Shown: positions 32,752 to 44,565 of the stretch, one piece after another
Layout: each line of letters begins with the position of its first letter
Numbering within the stretch: position 1 is the first letter of the stretch
From: Pleurostoma richardsiae
Lineage: Eukaryota; Ascomycota; Sordariomycetes; Calosphaeriales; Pleurostomataceae
Direction: 5' to 3'
NCBI GenBank assembly: GCA_030052745.1
Contig: JANBVO010000082.1
Location: 1 to 61,241 of the forward strand
DNA length: 61,241 nucleotides
The notes under the pieces: model-generated
What the model saw: the letters and a program-made list of their open reading frames with translations, nothing else
Told to the model about the DNA's origin: nothing
The model's database searches: none
Program-made: the position numbers and the translations under genes

Positions 32752-34785
32752 TTCATGTCAGACAGAGCCAGAAGTGTGATTTCTCATAGGTCCTTACAAG
32801 CTCTTTTCTCTTATCTGCCCTCTTTTTCTCCTGGTCTGCCTCACTCTCCCCGTCCGTCATCGTAGGTCAAACGCCGCCACAAAGATCTGTCCCTAGTTTC
32901 GAGCTTCGCAGTCATCCGCTGAACGCCAGCAAATTTCCGATGCGGCTGCAAGGCGAGTACGTCCCCGAATGGTATTCCTCCTGTTCCTCAAGAGAGCGAG
33001 GGCGATCATGGCATGCGACATTCGATCTCCACGCGAATATTTGCGATTCTGCCCAACCTGCGGGGTATGGTCGGTTCGGACTAACGACGGCGCCGCGGTG
33101 GGCACGTGTGCGCGCTGACGGATGCGCGTCGCCGGTTTAGACCCGAAGGATGGTCTGGCCATCTGGCGGACAGTGGCCGACGCCTGTCGCGGCTAACGAG
33201 CAGATAGTGGAGGGCGCAGCCCACGGTCACGAGGTCGTGGGGCCACGCCCGTGGCCGACCGTTTGAGCTTTCGTCATTTAGGTGCGCGCTGCGGATGATA
33301 GGCGAGTTAGCGTAGAAGGAGCAAGCTAACCTTCATGACTTACCGCCGTCTTCGTCGCAGGCATCGAATAGGCGGCTATGGTGCTGTCAGATGGCGGTGC
33401 TGGGTTTGGACGGTGTGGGCCTGACGCGGTCGCTCTCGGTCAGCGAGAGTTGTAGGGTAAGGTCAGTGAGCACCAAGGTGCGGGGGAGGGGCCTTTTTCT
33501 ACTTCGCCGGAGGGGCCAGAGGGTCAGGGGACAGATAATGCAGGGAGTGCCACGCCGCATAAATCCCAGGCTAGCGCACGGTACTGTGCCAGCACGCTCC
33601 GCGCGGCGTCCTAACAGGGCGGTCTGCAGAGGCACAGGCTCTGTGGCCGCTGCCGGGTGGGGACCCGGTGCCAGGCGCGCGCTCGAAGTACCTGTCCGAG
33701 AAGGGCATAGGCACAGCACGAGTCAACTTCCGGCCGGGGAGGACGGCACGTCGCCGGGATGTCTGCAGGCCTCATTGGCAAGGATCTCGTCATGCATCCG
33801 GGGAAGCCGCATTGGAGGCGCCACGACGTGGAGTGCCGCGCTCGCGTCGGCAGGGCTCAGCACATCCGCGACCGCAGATTCGCTCCCTGCACCCAATGCG
33901 CGTTATCTGCTTGTCTCTTGACATTCCATGCCAATTGGATGCGTGACGCACGCGAGCGGAATCTGCCAGACACAGGGCGTCTTCCAGGAATGGCGGCCGC
34001 TTCGTCCCGAGATCAGAGAATGTCAGGCGCCCGTTTCCCGAGCTAGACAGTCCGGTGGACTGCCACAGCCATGGTGTGTACGGGTGTGAACACCGCCGGG
34101 ACGACTTCGGCAGCCAGACATGCGGGAGCAGCCCTTATCCTCATCCGGCAGCACAACCGGTATTGACGGTAACCAAGTGGCTTTCGGACTGCCGCGCATG
34201 GCTGCCGCCGATCCATGCGACCGTGCAGCCTCTGCGCTGGGGCTCTCATCCGAAGGCTCACTGACCCGTTCGTGACCGTGCCAGCGCCGATGTCCCGTCA
34301 GCGTGAGGGCCACATGTCATTGAACGTGAAACGGCGCTGCGAGACGGCGCGAATGTCACCTTTTACCAGTCTACCTGTGGTCACAGTCAAAAGCAGGAGC
34401 CTTAGTAGACGCACACTAGTTGACTGTCGCAAGAACTGAATGCTGGTTCTCACAATCTGCTCTGCCCCGTCATCATGTCCAGTGATAAGCAAGCTAAAAG
34501 ACAAGCCGCATCCGTTCACGCTCGGCAGGCATCCGGCTCGGTTCTCCTCCCCAGACGCATATGCCGCAAATGAGCAATCCCGATCCGTCTCCAGCTCTCT
34601 CTGCCCTCCCCACCACCGCCCCAAAAGGGAGGCTGCCGAAGGTGCCATTGACGTTTGATCCTACCTCAGACTCGAGGTCAGCGTCAATGGTCTCAAGCCG
34701 CATCGTCGATGGAAAGTGCTGCTATAGCAAGAGCATCAACGCCATCGTGGCCAGCTCCGCGCTCGAATTCACCTCTTCGTAAGAA
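32752..34785. other. GC-rich spacer with overlapping chance frames
   Basis: About 2 kb. Open frames exist in nearly all six frames at once (for example at 33387-33921 on both strands), which is expected when stops are rare in GC-rich DNA. No domain, splice pattern or repeat supports a gene. Confidence 0.5.
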
Positions 34786-36161
34786 TTAGCTTAGATACCG
34801 AGGAGGGACGGGCGGAAAGGGCGACAAAAAGGGCAGGTCTAACCTGTAAGAATCCAACTCTCCTAGGTATTTCGACCATTCATTCTCATAAGCTGGTACA
34901 GTCTCGTGTAGTTCCGCCAACATCGCGTGTGCGAACATCACGTAGGACCGCAGGAAAGGCCAAATCAGCGGCTGACTATCCTTAAGCTTGAGGAAGCCGA
35001 GAATTCCGCGCTCCCACGTGCGCTCCGGCATATTGAGCCCGGACGGGAGCTGCCGGAGGTCGTTGCTGGCGTCGGGGTGCTGAGAGGCGCGAAAGAAGTC
35101 AATGTACCGGCGCATTAAGGTTTGATGGAGCTCAAAGGCACCCAACCAGAGTTTGGGGTCCGATACCACCTCTGTATGGCTATGAATTTTGATACAATAG
35201 TCCTCAGCACGTTGTATGTGTGACAATGACTCTTTGATATCAGCCGCGAGCCCTGTGTCGTATGTCTGGACTCTCCAGTCGAGACTGAAATCGTGTTGGA
35301 ATCCCTCTTCGACGAATAGCTTGCGGAAGGCCGTGCGAAGACGGTCGTAGTCCGGCCTCTCGTCGAACCCGAGGGAGCGAGCGTAGTCGAGGCCGTCGGC
35401 AACCTCTTCAGGAAGGCCCGCACAGAGCTCTGAAGTTGGAATATTCTTCTTCATTCCGAAGACGCGCTCGCGTCTTTCCTCCTTTGTTGTAGCTTCTATG
35501 CCTTGCCAAGGGAGCGAGCCGCAGAGGAAATAGATCAGAGTGTAGAACACCTCTTCGATATCATTACGACGGGATGGTACTGCATAGCTGTTAACAGGAT
35601 GATGATCGAACATTAGCAAGCTCAAAGCATACCGACACCCTCATGACGGTGAATAGAAGCAAAGCGTAGAGTGCCAGTAAAATCCCTCCCGGTTTTGAAA
35701 GGCTTGTGTTTATCGGCCTTAGAGTCCCAGAACTTTCTACCCAGTCCGAACCCAGTAATGTAAACTGTGAGCTTATCCGTGGCCATCATGAAGTTTCCGG
35801 GCTTGATTTCACCGTGTACAATATGCTTGGAATGGATGTACTCGATGCGAGACAAGATCTGGTCGGCGAGGAAGAGGACTGTCTTGAGTGTAAATTTCCG
35901 GCCAACGCCATTGAAGTAATTCTCTAAGTTGAAGTAAGGTCCGTCGCGAACCATGAAAAGGTGGCCATTATCCAGGCCAAACCAGTGTACTGAGGGAACA
36001 CCGATTCCTCCAGCGAGTTCCTCGTAGATCTTGATTTCGTGTGCGAGGAGGCCGTCGTTGTCTTCCTTTCCACACTTGATAATGACTTCTTCGTTTGTGA
36101 TAAGAGAAGTTCCGATCCAAGTATCAAATCCAAAGTCTCCACTTCTGACCTTGCGGTCCAT
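34786..36161 (-). CDS. Casein-kinase-1-like pseudokinase
   Basis: Two exons, 36161-35633 and 35579-34786, give 440 residues. The 53-nt intron (GTATGC to TATGCAG) joins HEGV to VPSRRNDIEE, in exact register with the HLGI..SRRDDLE of CK1. CK1 landmarks follow: FTLKTVLFLADQILSRIEYI, TGTLRFASIH, YFLCGSLPWQG, and the end of the lobe at YARSLGFDERPDYDRLRTAF. The ATP lysine is present (K29 in EVIIK). The catalytic loop reads HGEIKPGN instead of HRDIKPDN, so the catalytic Asp is Glu118. The metal-binding DFG reads GFG (Gly137). The glycine loop is also altered (VRSGDFGF). A helical tail of about 140 residues follows the kinase lobe. True CK1 activity is unlikely; a scaffold or decoy role is inference. 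Confidence 0.85.
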
Positions 36162-39100
36162 GCGGAACTCGCCATTAAGGCGAAGGCCCTAGTGAAAACC
36201 GAGATGTTTAGCTCATCTCTCTGCTTACGGCGATTGAGGTGAGTTCAGGGCACATGTGTGTCACAGAGCCTTGGAACTGTGACCAGGCGGAGAAAGCCAG
36301 CAGGATGGTCAGATGCTTACCTCCAACGCCATCCTGACGGAGTTGTCCGGTGGACTGATCAGGCCGGTTCCGTGAAAGTCTGGAGCGTTCGATACCATAC
36401 ACGCGAGCAAACCCGACGAATATAGCCGTTCAACGGTCTTGGGGTCCGATGAGGTACGCAGAGCGGGAGGATCATGGAGGAAAGAAAGGGGAAATGAACC
36501 CGGGAGGCATTGGTCTTATGTACGCTTTGTGATGGTTCGCAAGATAGGTCACGCGCGGGTCGGTCTGCTGCAGTGTGTCGGCATCCCCTGCAACAAGGCA
36601 ATCAATAAAACCTGCATCACTCCTGGCGACGGTTCGTTCGGCCTACCCCTACGGGCTAGCAGAAATACAAGAGGGACCCATCTCCATCCTGACGCCATGC
36701 GCTTGTTAGCTATGCAGGTGGACTGCATGTTACTTCCTTGAAACTGGCCAAAACTTCGGACATGTCCTCGCATTCGCCGCCTTCACACCGCTCTTCTAAG
36801 GCGAGATTCTTCCCCTATACGGAGATCCCATCCTCAACTGGTATCTGCTTCACATGGTCAGCTGGCCCTTCTGCAACACATGCCACATGCATGCAGCAGT
36901 TTGGTGGCCGGGATTGTGCAACAAGCGGGCGGACATGGACGCTCGCACGAATACAATCAGGCGCCGAGAGCGACCAGGCCGAGTCTCCACCGCAACGGCG
37001 CTGATTTGGCGCCGAATGCCACTCACCAGGTCCGCACGGGGCAGCATCCGGCCGCGCTTAGTTATCAGGATCCCGAGGTTCGGCCCCACTGGTGCAGAGC
37101 AGTGCCAAGCGCAGACTGATTTCGCTGCAATCGCGCCTCTCGAAACTGAAACACATGACGGATGCGCGTAGACGTCACCGCTTGTTCGGCTGCTCATTAT
37201 CACGCACATGTCAGTTGTTGTCTCTCCCAGGCATGGCTTCGGCGCTGCTCAGGTGCTGTGGCGGCTGCACCAGGCCAGGCACCTTGTCCTATTCGGCGAT
37301 ACTGCAACGCTCGGACTACACGCAAGAGGGCTTCTCGATGTTGCGAGGAGACTTTGCTTTTCAGGGGCCGACCCAATGAGAAGTCCCCGATCGATGCGAC
37401 ACCGTGCAGCATGCGGGAGCTTACTGGCTCACCCACGGCCCCGACCTCAGCCGCTCACTGCAATGTCTCGGGCGTCCGCGCTAGCCGAGATGGACTTAGC
37501 GGTTGATGCAGCCCTTGTCACTTTTCCTCATTTAAGGCTGCTATGGTCCGCTCGTGGTTCGCAAATGGGTCGCAAATCCAGCCTCCCTGAGCTGTGCTGT
37601 TCATCATGTGCGAGTGGAACTTGGTACGCACTGCCTGCCCAGTAGCGTTCGTCCTAACAGCGTTAGATTGAATTCTCGTGCGGCCACACGCAACACGTCG
37701 CTGGAAAGTGGTGTCCGGAGTACCCGAAATCTCAGCGAAGGTGCCCGGTTCACGTCACACATTATGAGTACAGGTCAGTAGAAGGATAATGATGACAGTG
37801 CGCTCTGCTAACAGCAGCAGGGGAGACGAGGTGTGCTCTAGTTGCCGGCCGAAAACGCAGCCCTCATGGCTGCACAACATGTTCAACCAACCCAGCCAAC
37901 GCCAGCAGCAGAGCATAGGGCACTAAACTCGCACGAGGATGGCATGTCAGACGATGGAAAGAAAAATCCGTATCAGATAATTGACTGTATCCCAGAGACG
38001 CGAGACTCTATCAGCATCTTCAACTACCGTTGTTATGCTAAGTGATGTGTGTAGATTGTATTTCAGTGATCGGACAACGCGAGATAACTGCTAGCTTTCC
38101 CTGCCTGTAATAATTGAATCCTTCGCCGAGGACCACGTTTGCACCGTAAATGAGTCGGGCTCGGGCTTGAGTCGGAAGGCCAGAGGCGCTGTCGCACGCT
38201 GTGCCGACCGTGTCTCCCTACCCCTGAGTGGCCCTACTTTCGTCCGGTTCGCCGCGGAAGCTCGGGTGCGAGCGCTTTGCCTTCTGTCCTTCACAACTCC
38301 TGTCGAGCCATTTGCGCTATCCAGTCCCTTCTGAAACTATTTTCTCCACGCCATCATCGATATCTAAAACCGGCGTCATCGGAACTCTGGATCGTTATTC
38401 TCCGCTTCTGCCCTTCACGTTTCTAGACGCACGCAGCACTCGACAACTCCCTGTCAGCGACGACTCACCATGACAACTTGGCCTTCTCTCATACCCACGG
38501 CCGGATCCGACAACAATGTCGTCTAGGCTGATCGCGGTCGGGACGATGACACGACTGTGATAGAAGCATCGCACAGCGTTTGAACGATAGCAGAGCCTGA
38601 CGACGAAAATCGATAGGAAGCGCCCAAGTCAGAGAGAGCAGCGAGAACGACGGTGTTATCGTCGAGTTCTCCTCTCAACACACGATCGTCCGCGCGATGC
38701 CTGCAACGTCAGCTTGGATTCGACCTGAAACAGTCTGGGGAGCACGATACCGTCGACGACTTGGCAGGTGGTTACAGTGCCGCAGCTTGTCTGCTTCACA
38801 GTTGGACGGAAACGACGGCTTCACGAGCGACGCGAGCGAACGAGACGACAATCACGAATCCTAGAACACAAAAAGCGTTCAGAGCGCGGTAGTCGAGGAG
38901 ACAAGGCAGTGGAACACCGGTGCTGCCAGGAGAGCCTTCCTCAGTAGCTGCGCAAAAATGCCGCTGTTGTCCGTCGGAGATCGTATCCAGCTCGCTGAAG
39001 GTCGCGGTCCAGGCCGTGTCGAGGCAGCTGTTGTTGCAACCTCTAGGCACTGACGAGGACATTGTCACTCTACGGTACTAGAGACACGAGGCCTCTCTGT

Positions 39101-40493
39101 AATCGGGCGTGGTGCTTGATCAGGAACAGGCAGGGGTTTATTGTCGACGCGACCGATAACTCCCGACATATATCTTCAACACTCCCGAAGGCGAGCCAGC
39201 TGGGCATCACCGCATATCGCTCGAGGCTGAAGACGATGGGTGGCACGCTGGGCTACGCCGGGCGCGTACCTGGCCCCTTGACCGGTTGGGCCGTTAACAC
39301 GCGTTTGGCAGAGGAAACAGGGGCAGATGCTAGCCGGCCCACGAGACCCCCTCACACTCCGGACAGCGCAGACGAGGTTCAGCTAACACCGAGACCTCGC
39401 CCCCTGAGCTAATTGCCTTCACACCCTCACGGCTGCAGCACACAATGCGTTGGCGGTGATGGCGATACGGACGAGGCGCGGCGGCCACCGTGCGGCCCGC
39501 ACAGGGACGCTGCCATTGCGGCTCCGCCATGACCGGAGTGCCAACGAGGTACGGTGCTGACTTTTGCACCTCTCGATACCGCTTAGCGTTGCTCTTCGAC
39601 TGCGGAACAGCACACGCCTCACGGCCCAGCTCGCGAGCCTCGCACGGTATCTATGGCGCTTTCCTGCCTCCTATCACGCTTGGCCGCTGTCTGGCAGGCG
39701 TGATAGCACTCGAAGATCGCACAGGCGACTGTCGACGGATCAGGGCCCACGCCGGGCAGGGACAATGAGCTAGCCGACAGACTCAACAAATCGGACAAAC
39801 AGGGCTAGACGTTATGCCCACCATCTACCGGTCCTCGAAGTACTGCCTCGCTACGAGACATGGACGTGCTCGGTCAGGACCCTGCCACAGCGTCATCGCC
39901 TGTTCAAGATCAAAGCCAAGCTGCGAGCGCCTCACGTCGGGCGTCGGAAGCGGACAGGCGGTGAGCCAAGGACTCGATGTGGCCATGCAGGAGAGCACGT
40001 ACCTGCGTGAGCTGCTCGGATGGCCGTGTCATTGCGTCAACGCCGTAGGCAGAAGTAGGCGGTCGTTCCTGAAGCGCTGCCCACGGCTACGCTCAACTTG
40101 CGAGGCTTGAGCACACTGTCTTCAGACGGTGCGATACACCCGGTGCTTGACATCCGGGTCTGCAAACTGGCCGCTACAGCACAGCCTGGCTACGACAATC
40201 ATTGCGTCCATGTCGTTGATCTTGCTGTCTTCACTGCTTCTGCGTGCCTCACTGATCCTAACGTCGGACTACGCTTAAGTCGGGCGGCGGCTCAGCAAGG
40301 CGGTCATCCACGACGGCATCGGCTGCCTTTGGGGGTCATGGCGAGCCCAAGGTTGGGCAGCTGTACGACTGATGGGCTGCTATAGCCAACAGAGCCTCAT
40401 GGGCGCTTCACCTTCGGCGAGGCCAAAGCGGCATATAAGGAAGCGAAAACACGCCAGCAAGTTTGTCACGTCGATAGTCCCCCAGAGGCCAGA
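36162..40493. other. Long spacer, mostly GC-rich, no firm gene
   Basis: 4.3 kb. The first few hundred bases should carry the promoter of the CK1-like gene. Overlapping frames on both strands are typical of GC-rich non-coding DNA. Near 39725-39805 one frame reads GPTPGRDNELADRLNKSDKQ, which recalls the GNELAD(K/R)LAK block of RNase H domains in LINE-type retrotransposons. The surrounding sequence gives no reverse transcriptase motif, so a degraded retroelement is only a possibility. Confidence 0.35.
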
Positions 40494-41333
40494 ATGACGC
40501 GCAACAACCCGTCGTCTCCGTTTCAACGCAAGACGGTCACTCAAAGCTGCGGAGATGTTCTTGTTCATTGCATGTCCACCTGTGTTGTCCACGGCCACTT
40601 GAGTTCCGAACAGCCCGGTACGCCCGGAAAGCGCGCTACGGCCCTGGTCTTCACGTTCCAAGTCGACGTGGCCAAGGTGCACCGCCGCATCCGGAGAGCT
40701 AGCTTCACCTTCAAGTTCCGAAGCGCGGCGCCGAACAGACCAGGGCCGACGGTCCGGAGCATGGCGCCACAGGGCCGAGCCGTGCTCCAGCCGACATCAC
40801 AAGACGTTTCTGTCACCCGGAGCTGCGACGCGAAGGCGGAGGCGGGTCCCGCCGGGTTGGCCCTTGGCGGCTCCCTCAAATGGGAGAAAGTGGTCCAGGA
40901 GACGGCGAAGGACGAGGCACGACTGATCGGCAGCCCGTTCTGCGACGAGTTCGGAGACCAGATCGGCGCCAGCTGGGTTCTCCAAGAGAACGCGTCGGCC
41001 AGGACAGGCGTCCCGTCTCGACTTCAAACCGCTGTCCTCTTAGAGCGGCCCGACGACGGGGATTTTCTGTGCGACTTCACGATGGATCTGGAGGCAGACT
41101 GGCGCATGGATATGCGCCACCTATTCACGCGGGTGCCCAAAGACGACCCGGTCCTGTTCCGTCCCAGCCTGCCGCCGACACACCCTTTAGAGATGGAATG
41201 GATCTCTCGACATCTCGATCAGCTTTGCAGCGCTGCCTTCTGTTCGTACCAGAGTGGCGCAGCCGTTGCCGACGTTCTGCCGCCGCTCGCGCGGCCCCTC
41301 TCTCTACCTCAGCTCGAGAGCCCGGTCGACTGA
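40494..41333 (+). CDS. Conserved fungal protein of unknown function, 279 residues
   Basis: A single exon. The protein has the outline of a family seen in several filamentous fungi: a beta-rich first half (KRATALVFTFQVDVAKVHRR, RASFTFKFRS, VRSMAPQGRA), a Trp-containing block (LKWEKVVQ), then GASWVLQENASARTGVPSRL followed by TAVLLERPDDGDFLCDF, and DDPVLFRPSLPPTHP near the end. No transmembrane segment or signal peptide. The role of this family is unknown to me. Sequence composition and length support a real gene despite antisense open frames at the same place. The start ATG at 40494 is the first in frame; M28 is an alternative. Confidence 0.65.
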   Translation: MTRNNPSSPFQRKTVTQSCGDVLVHCMSTCVVHGHLSSEQPGTPGKRATALVFTFQVDVAKVHRRIRRASFTFKFRSAAPNRPGPTVRSMAPQGRAVLQPTSQDVSVTRSCDAKAEAGPAGLALGGSLKWEKVVQETAKDEARLIGSPFCDEFGDQIGASWVLQENASARTGVPSRLQTAVLLERPDDGDFLCDFTMDLEADWRMDMRHLFTRVPKDDPVLFRPSLPPTHPLEMEWISRHLDQLCSAAFCSYQSGAAVADVLPPLARPLSLPQLESPVD

Positions 41334-42098
41334 CCGCTTTCAAAGCGACAGAGATGCACCGACAGGCTAGTCAGGAGCCTGAGAACGTTTTCGAGCATCA
41401 CAACTAACGACCTAACATATCACCGGGAGGATAGCTTCGGCGTACTCATGGGGAATGTCGGAATTTGTTGGTGATTGAGAAGCCGTCTACAAGGCTACGG
41501 AGCTTGGAGTAAAGGGGTTGCGGCGGAATTGAACGACTGCTGTCGAGATTTACCCAGGTAGATATGAGCAACTTGACAGTGTAATGCAAATACATTCACT
41601 CTATGACAGTTCCTTCATGCGTGCTAGATGCGGTGGACGCCGCCTTCTGGTCCGTTGCAGAACCACGCACCTAGACTGTCCTTCCGGGTGCCATCGGCGG
41701 AGATATCGCAATATACGCCGATTCGATCTACACACCCACAAAGAGGATACGCTTTCCCGTCCATGCCATCTCTGCGGACAGACAACACACCAAGGCTTGA
41801 ATTGTCTGTCTCGCTCATGCCAGGCGCGGCCAGTTACGGAGCCCGAATAGGCAGAAGATGCGTCCATGGCCCATCGGGGTTCATCGCCCCTTAACATGAT
41901 GAAGGCAGATTTGATACCACGTTGGCGCTGACAACACCAGTACCTAGGGCTATGGACTCCCGGCCTGAATAGCCGTTGGGATGCCCCCTTATAGCGCAGG
42001 CGGTCAGTACTCGGGGCGAAGGTAGCCCGCCTCCTTCACGTACGCATGTCTGAAGTAGGAAGGCGGCTGCCTCCGTGGGCACTCTAACTACAGAAGAT
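41334..42098. other. Spacer, nothing recognised
   Basis: About 760 bp. Both strands have short frames near 41600-41890 that are mutual shadows; neither shows a domain. Confidence 0.45.
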
Positions 42099-42497
42099 CT
42101 ATCTGCTCGCTTGCCTTCTCTGACAGTCCACCTGCGCACGCCATCGCTCTTCGCCGATCACTTGTCGTACATACATCCTCTCTGAGCGCCCTGTCGTTCT
42201 ACGTTGTCGGAGACTCTGGATCTCTTGGTCCTTCTCAAGCAGTCGTCCTTGGAGTCTCGGGATATCGTTGCGCAGCCTTTCCTGGTCGTCCTTGCGGCTC
42301 TGCATCTCTTCTCCCTCCTTCTTCCAACATCGCGCTTTTTCGGGCTTGGCAGAAGGTGAGAACTTGTCCATGACGTCGCATTTCCTGTGTCCGTCTCGCC
42401 GACGATGTAGGCGGTTGAAGTGGGACAGAAGGGCTAAGCAAAGCTGGAGAGATGAAAAGTGTTGGATCTCCATGTTAACGGTCTTTGCAGCAGTCAC
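42099..42497 (-). CDS. Possible small coiled-coil protein
   Basis: A 132-codon frame whose second half is strongly charged and helical (KKEGEEMQSRKDDQERLRND, QGRLLEKDQEIQSLRQRR), with a heptad-like spacing suggesting a coiled coil. The first half looks less coding-like. No family is recognised and no splice partners were found. It may be part of a larger or decayed gene. Confidence 0.3.
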   Translation of the reverse strand: MTAAKTVNMEIQHFSSLQLCLALLSHFNRLHRRRDGHRKCDVMDKFSPSAKPEKARCWKKEGEEMQSRKDDQERLRNDIPRLQGRLLEKDQEIQSLRQRRTTGRSERMYVRQVIGEERWRAQVDCQRRQASR

Positions 42498-43689
42498 GCC
42501 CGTTAGTTAGAGACACGAGAGAAAAAGGTCATGATGCGAGAAAATGAGGATATTTACGTAGTATTACCCCTTTCTGGGGAGGCGCCGCTGTGTTCCGGCA
42601 GTGTTTGCTGACGACTCGCCACGTCCCCCCTATTTCAATTGGTCAGAGGCTAAAGCGCCTGCTAGCCCTTGCAGGAACTGCTCTGGCAGAGCTGCCCCTT
42701 AAGCTCTTTATCACGCACGTTCAGCAGCCATGCCGCCCTCAAGGAAGCTCTGTTCGGTTGGCAATCTGCTAATCTGAGGATCGGGAGTCCTGTAGGACTC
42801 TTCGTCTTCGTCTTGAACGTCTTTGTTGCAGAGAAGTCTACTCGCCGTAAATAAGGTTTTCACGGAAGGATCAGTATGCATATTCTCCGAACTAGGCCGT
42901 GCTGAGCTAAGGTGGTGACGCGCATAATGCTGCGAACTTGAGAGCCTTAACGCTGTCTAATGCGAGCACATAGGCACCTGCAGTTGCCTTATGGGGCTAA
43001 AACTCCAATCAGCTCTTCTCTGTTCTGTGTCCTCTCTTCATTCGATTGTCATAGAGCATACATTGAGCTGATTGCTCAACTCGTTCGGTTTAAGACGGCT
43101 GGACTGAACCACCTGAGGCCACCACAGGAGAGGGGCAAAGCAGCATTGACGTCCATGGAGCACGGATCAACCTCCCCGGCTTCTGAAGGGTTTGATGAAG
43201 GACGCTTGATTTTTTTATGAAGAAAGAGGCTAGGTTCCTATATCGCAGCCAGAGGTATCCAAAGACACAGCTGCTGAACCGTCTCCCAATTTTTTGCGCC
43301 ACACTGAGCCGGCATAGGCAGATATCGACACAATTTCAGGCTTCCACGTGTCTTCCATCATCAACCGGCCTGTCCATTATCATCCATAATCAGTGGCCTC
43401 CTCAACCCCGCCTTACCGGGGGTTGCCGGATGGCGGGTTCCTCCATTAGGCCGAGGGGGTGGTGGTGATGGCTCCTGCTCCCGCCACTCGCTCGGCCTCT
43501 TTCACTGTCTCAGACCGAAGCCATGGCCGGTGATATATGAGCGATATATACGAGACCACTGCAACCTACAGGAGATCAGGCACATTAAAAGGTACCCGGT
43601 AGACGACGTCCACTAGCACTAGGGAAGTAGACAGCCGACATTCCCACGCATTGTCGCGGTGGGAATATTTCTCTTCTCGGTGGTCTCAG
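42498..43689. other. Spacer, nothing recognised
   Basis: About 1.2 kb with pyrimidine-rich stretches and no domain on either strand. Confidence 0.45.
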
Positions 43690-44397
43690 TTATGACCGTC
43701 TGCTACCCAGTCTGCGTCTCCTGCGTTCCACTCTGCAACGATGGGTTCTCCTGATAGGCGATGGACTGGCTAATGGGCTTGTCGGTGGCCGCGTGTAGTC
43801 TTTCGTGTCCGTTCCAAACCCGTCTGTATCCATAGTAACAAACGAAGCAAGTCCACCCCCGCAGAAAGACTTGAGAACTTTCTCTAAGATCGGGTCAAAC
43901 CGCACATCCTTCACACTCCCTAGGGGCTTGAGGCTCGAGGACGAATCGTCCACACCTAGAGCGTTGCCGGTGTCGTTTGAATGCGGCGGTGTCTGGAAGT
44001 GCTGAGGTTCCCAAGGTCCAGAAACAATCGTGTCGCAATTCACCTCCGAAGACATGTGTCTGTATCCCCCCCCGGTCCCCGGTTCATCCGTCGTGAGTTC
44101 TAGCTGTCTCGGCACTTGCTTCGTCGTGTCCGATGGTGCCTGCTCGGGGCATTGAATTCGCGTTGGTGATGCCCCGCCTTCTATCATGACCGATTCAAGG
44201 GATCCCGTCTCTCTCGATGGATATGATCCGGGTGCCGGGCGGGGGCCGTGTTGGGAACTATTTCGAACTCCTGGGTTGAGGAGGAAGTTGATGCGCTGGG
44301 GATCACCAACCCCCATTTTTATGGTTGCGAATGGGTGTTCAAGACTGGAATGGAAATTTGCAGAGAAAGATCTAAGAGTCAGCTTATATATCGGCAT
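43690..44397 (-). CDS. Hypothetical low-complexity protein
   Basis: A 235-codon frame; translation may really begin at residue 28 (MGVGDPQRINFLLNPGV), at about 44316. The protein is rich in Ser, Thr, Pro and Gly with a basic C-terminus (RRTHRCRVERRRRRLGSRRS) that could direct nuclear or nucleic-acid binding. The opening resembles the ..LLNP.. start found in several fungal transcription factors, but no DNA-binding domain is present. It lies head to tail with the next minus-strand gene, separated by about 170 bp. Function unknown. Confidence 0.45.
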   Translation of the reverse strand: MPIYKLTLRSFSANFHSSLEHPFATIKMGVGDPQRINFLLNPGVRNSSQHGPRPAPGSYPSRETGSLESVMIEGGASPTRIQCPEQAPSDTTKQVPRQLELTTDEPGTGGGYRHMSSEVNCDTIVSGPWEPQHFQTPPHSNDTGNALGVDDSSSSLKPLGSVKDVRFDPILEKVLKSFCGGGLASFVTMDTDGFGTDTKDYTRPPTSPLASPSPIRRTHRCRVERRRRRLGSRRS

Positions 44398-44565
44398 AGG
44401 CTCTAAAGCGCGCTAGCAAGCTATAGCGACGCACCGCTCGGCGCCACAAGGCTGTTGACTCGCGTTTCCACTTGATCCTTGCACCGGCTACCGGCACCAG
44501 TCTGTCAACTTTCTCCACTTGACTTCAATTCTCGGGGCCTGGATCATTCGCGATCAGAAGATCAG

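Noticed and set aside
33387-33921. Plus-strand frame of 176 codons and its minus-strand counterpart
   Set aside because: Both strands are open at once in GC-rich DNA, with no domain, splice signals or coding-like pattern.
36850-40385. Numerous 60-145-codon frames on both strands
   Set aside because: Mutually overlapping shadows in a GC-rich spacer; only one RNase H-like hint was kept as a weak finding.
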